From positions 1 to 7,590 of the forward strand of contig DATILI010000105.1 of the NCBI GenBank assembly GCA_035476635.1: 7,590 nt of DNA, given 5' to 3'. Of the stretch, positions 6,708-7,590 are shown piece by piece. The notes beneath the pieces are model-generated. The model had not been told where the DNA came from and did not search any database. It worked only from the letters and a program-made list of their open reading frames with translations. The position numbers and the translations under genes were made by a program. Within the stretch, counting starts at the first letter, position 1. Each line of letters starts with the position of its first letter. The DNA comes from DATILI01 sp035476635. Its GTDB lineage: Bacteria > Pseudomonadota > Gammaproteobacteria > Burkholderiales > Burkholderiaceae_C.

Positions 6708-6737
6708 TTGACACGGATTAAAAAAATGTGTCATAAT
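6708..6737 (+). promoter_or_regulatory. Main rrn promoter (P2)
   Basis: A perfect TTGACA (6708-6713), an 18-nt spacer and CATAAT (6732-6737, 5 of 6) form a strong sigma-70 promoter. Transcription should start about 6743-6745, roughly 240 nt ahead of the 16S 5' end. This is the best promoter in the window and fits a high-output rRNA operon. Confidence 0.8.
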
Positions 6738-6742
6738 TCAAG

Positions 6743-6764
6743 GCTCCGCTGATCACAGCGAAGC
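6743..6764 (+). other. Hairpin at the 5' end of the P2 transcript
   Basis: GCT-C-CGCTG (6743-6751) pairs with CAGCG-A-AGC (6756-6764) around an ATCA loop, with one C-A mismatch. It would form at once as the P2 transcript emerges. It could serve as a boxB-like element or as 5' protection; the role is inferred. Confidence 0.4.
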
Positions 6765-6816
6765 AAGAGAAGATGAGGCGAGATGAGCTGCAAAGCGAGT
6801 TGAGTTTTGTTGGATG

Positions 6817-6854
6817 GATCGTTAAAAATCTACAGCCGATAAGCGTGGGCGTTT
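6817..6854 (+). promoter_or_regulatory. rRNA leader antitermination module (boxA and boxC-like)
   Basis: GATCGTTAAAAATC (6817-6830) aligns with the E. coli rrn boxA GCTCTTTAACAATT at 10 of 14 positions; boxA recruits NusB/NusE. Directly after it, ACAGCCGATAAGCGTGGGCG (6832-6851) and GTTTG form a block recurrent in betaproteobacterial rrn leaders, containing the GTGGGC core of boxC. Assignment rests on alignment by eye and on knowledge of rrn leaders. Confidence 0.6.
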
Positions 6855-6868
6855 GAAGGTGATTGCCA

Positions 6869-6896
6869 AGTTCTTCGGAACTAGGTCATAGACCTA
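6869..6896 (+). other. Two abutting leader hairpins, one with a UUCG loop
   Basis: AGTTC-TTCG-GAACT (6869-6882) is a very stable UUCG tetraloop hairpin. It abuts TAGGTC-ATA-GACCTA (6882-6896) and shares base T6882 with it. An extended form of the first hairpin (CC at 6866-6867 with GG at 6884-6885) would compete with the second. Confidence 0.5.
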
Positions 6897-6948
6897 AAAA
6901 CGCTCATGAGAATAGAAGTGAAGTTCACTTCAATTCCGTTTTTATGAG
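6896..6948 (+). other. Long leader hairpin with alternative outer stems
   Basis: The core stem is GAAT-A-GAAGTG (6910-6920) with CACTTC-A-ATTC (6926-6936). The outer stem is either AAAAACG/CGTTTTT (6896-6902 with 6937-6943) or CTCAT/ATGAG (6903-6907 with 6944-6948); these cross, so both cannot form as nested helices. It lies 35 nt upstream of the predicted 16S 5' end and may take part in rRNA processing. Confidence 0.45.
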
Positions 6949-6950
6949 TT

Positions 6951-6966
6951 GCTTGAGAAATCGAGC
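6951..6966 (+). other. GAAA-loop hairpin just before 16S
   Basis: GCTTGA (6951-6956) pairs with TCGAGC (6961-6966) around a GAAA (GNRA-type) tetraloop with one wobble pair. It ends 16 nt before the predicted 16S start. Confidence 0.45.
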
Positions 6967-6982
6967 GAAAAAATTCAAGATC

Positions 6983-7590
<608 letters not shown>

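Overview
The window comes from a GC-rich betaproteobacterium, most likely a member of the Comamonadaceae (Rhodoferax/Acidovorax/Limnohabitans type). The main evidence is the 5' part of a 16S rRNA gene at the right edge, with the 27F, 338 and 515 conserved blocks and the variable-region wording typical of that family. This placement is from memory of 16S signatures, not from a database search. The protein genes fit it: GC-rich third positions and a conserved set of betaproteobacterial housekeeping and accessory families.

Layout, left to right. (1) 1-1668, minus strand: a lipoprotein of the phospholipase D / cardiolipin-synthase (ClsC/YmdC-like) family with two intact HKD motifs. (2) 1749-3638, minus strand: uup, a duplicated-ATPase ABC-F protein with the Uup C-terminal coiled-coil domain. 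An 80-nt gap with two strong hairpins separates it from gene 1. (3) 3639-3759: a divergent promoter region. (4) 3760-4242 and 4239-6506, plus strand: a translationally coupled pair encoding the [2Fe-2S] small subunit and the Tat-exported molybdopterin large subunit of an isoquinoline 1-oxidoreductase-like (IorAB) hydroxylase. (5) 6507-6982: a protein-free ribosomal RNA promoter/leader region with two tandem promoters, a boxA/boxC antitermination module and a chain of hairpins. (6) 6983 to the window end: 16S rRNA, truncated by the window.

How the parts work together. uup and the phospholipase D gene point leftward and may share a transcript, though the hairpins between them may uncouple it. 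The iorAB pair forms one two-subunit enzyme. No electron-accepting cytochrome, FAD subunit or cofactor-maturation gene is visible next to it. The rrn operon follows in the same direction with no convincing terminator after iorB, so some read-through into rrn is possible. All gene families here are known. No new defence, mobile or CRISPR-like system is visible. The least explained parts are the folded RNA between the two rrn promoters, the alternative foldings just ahead of the 16S 5' end, and the possible leaderless start of uup.
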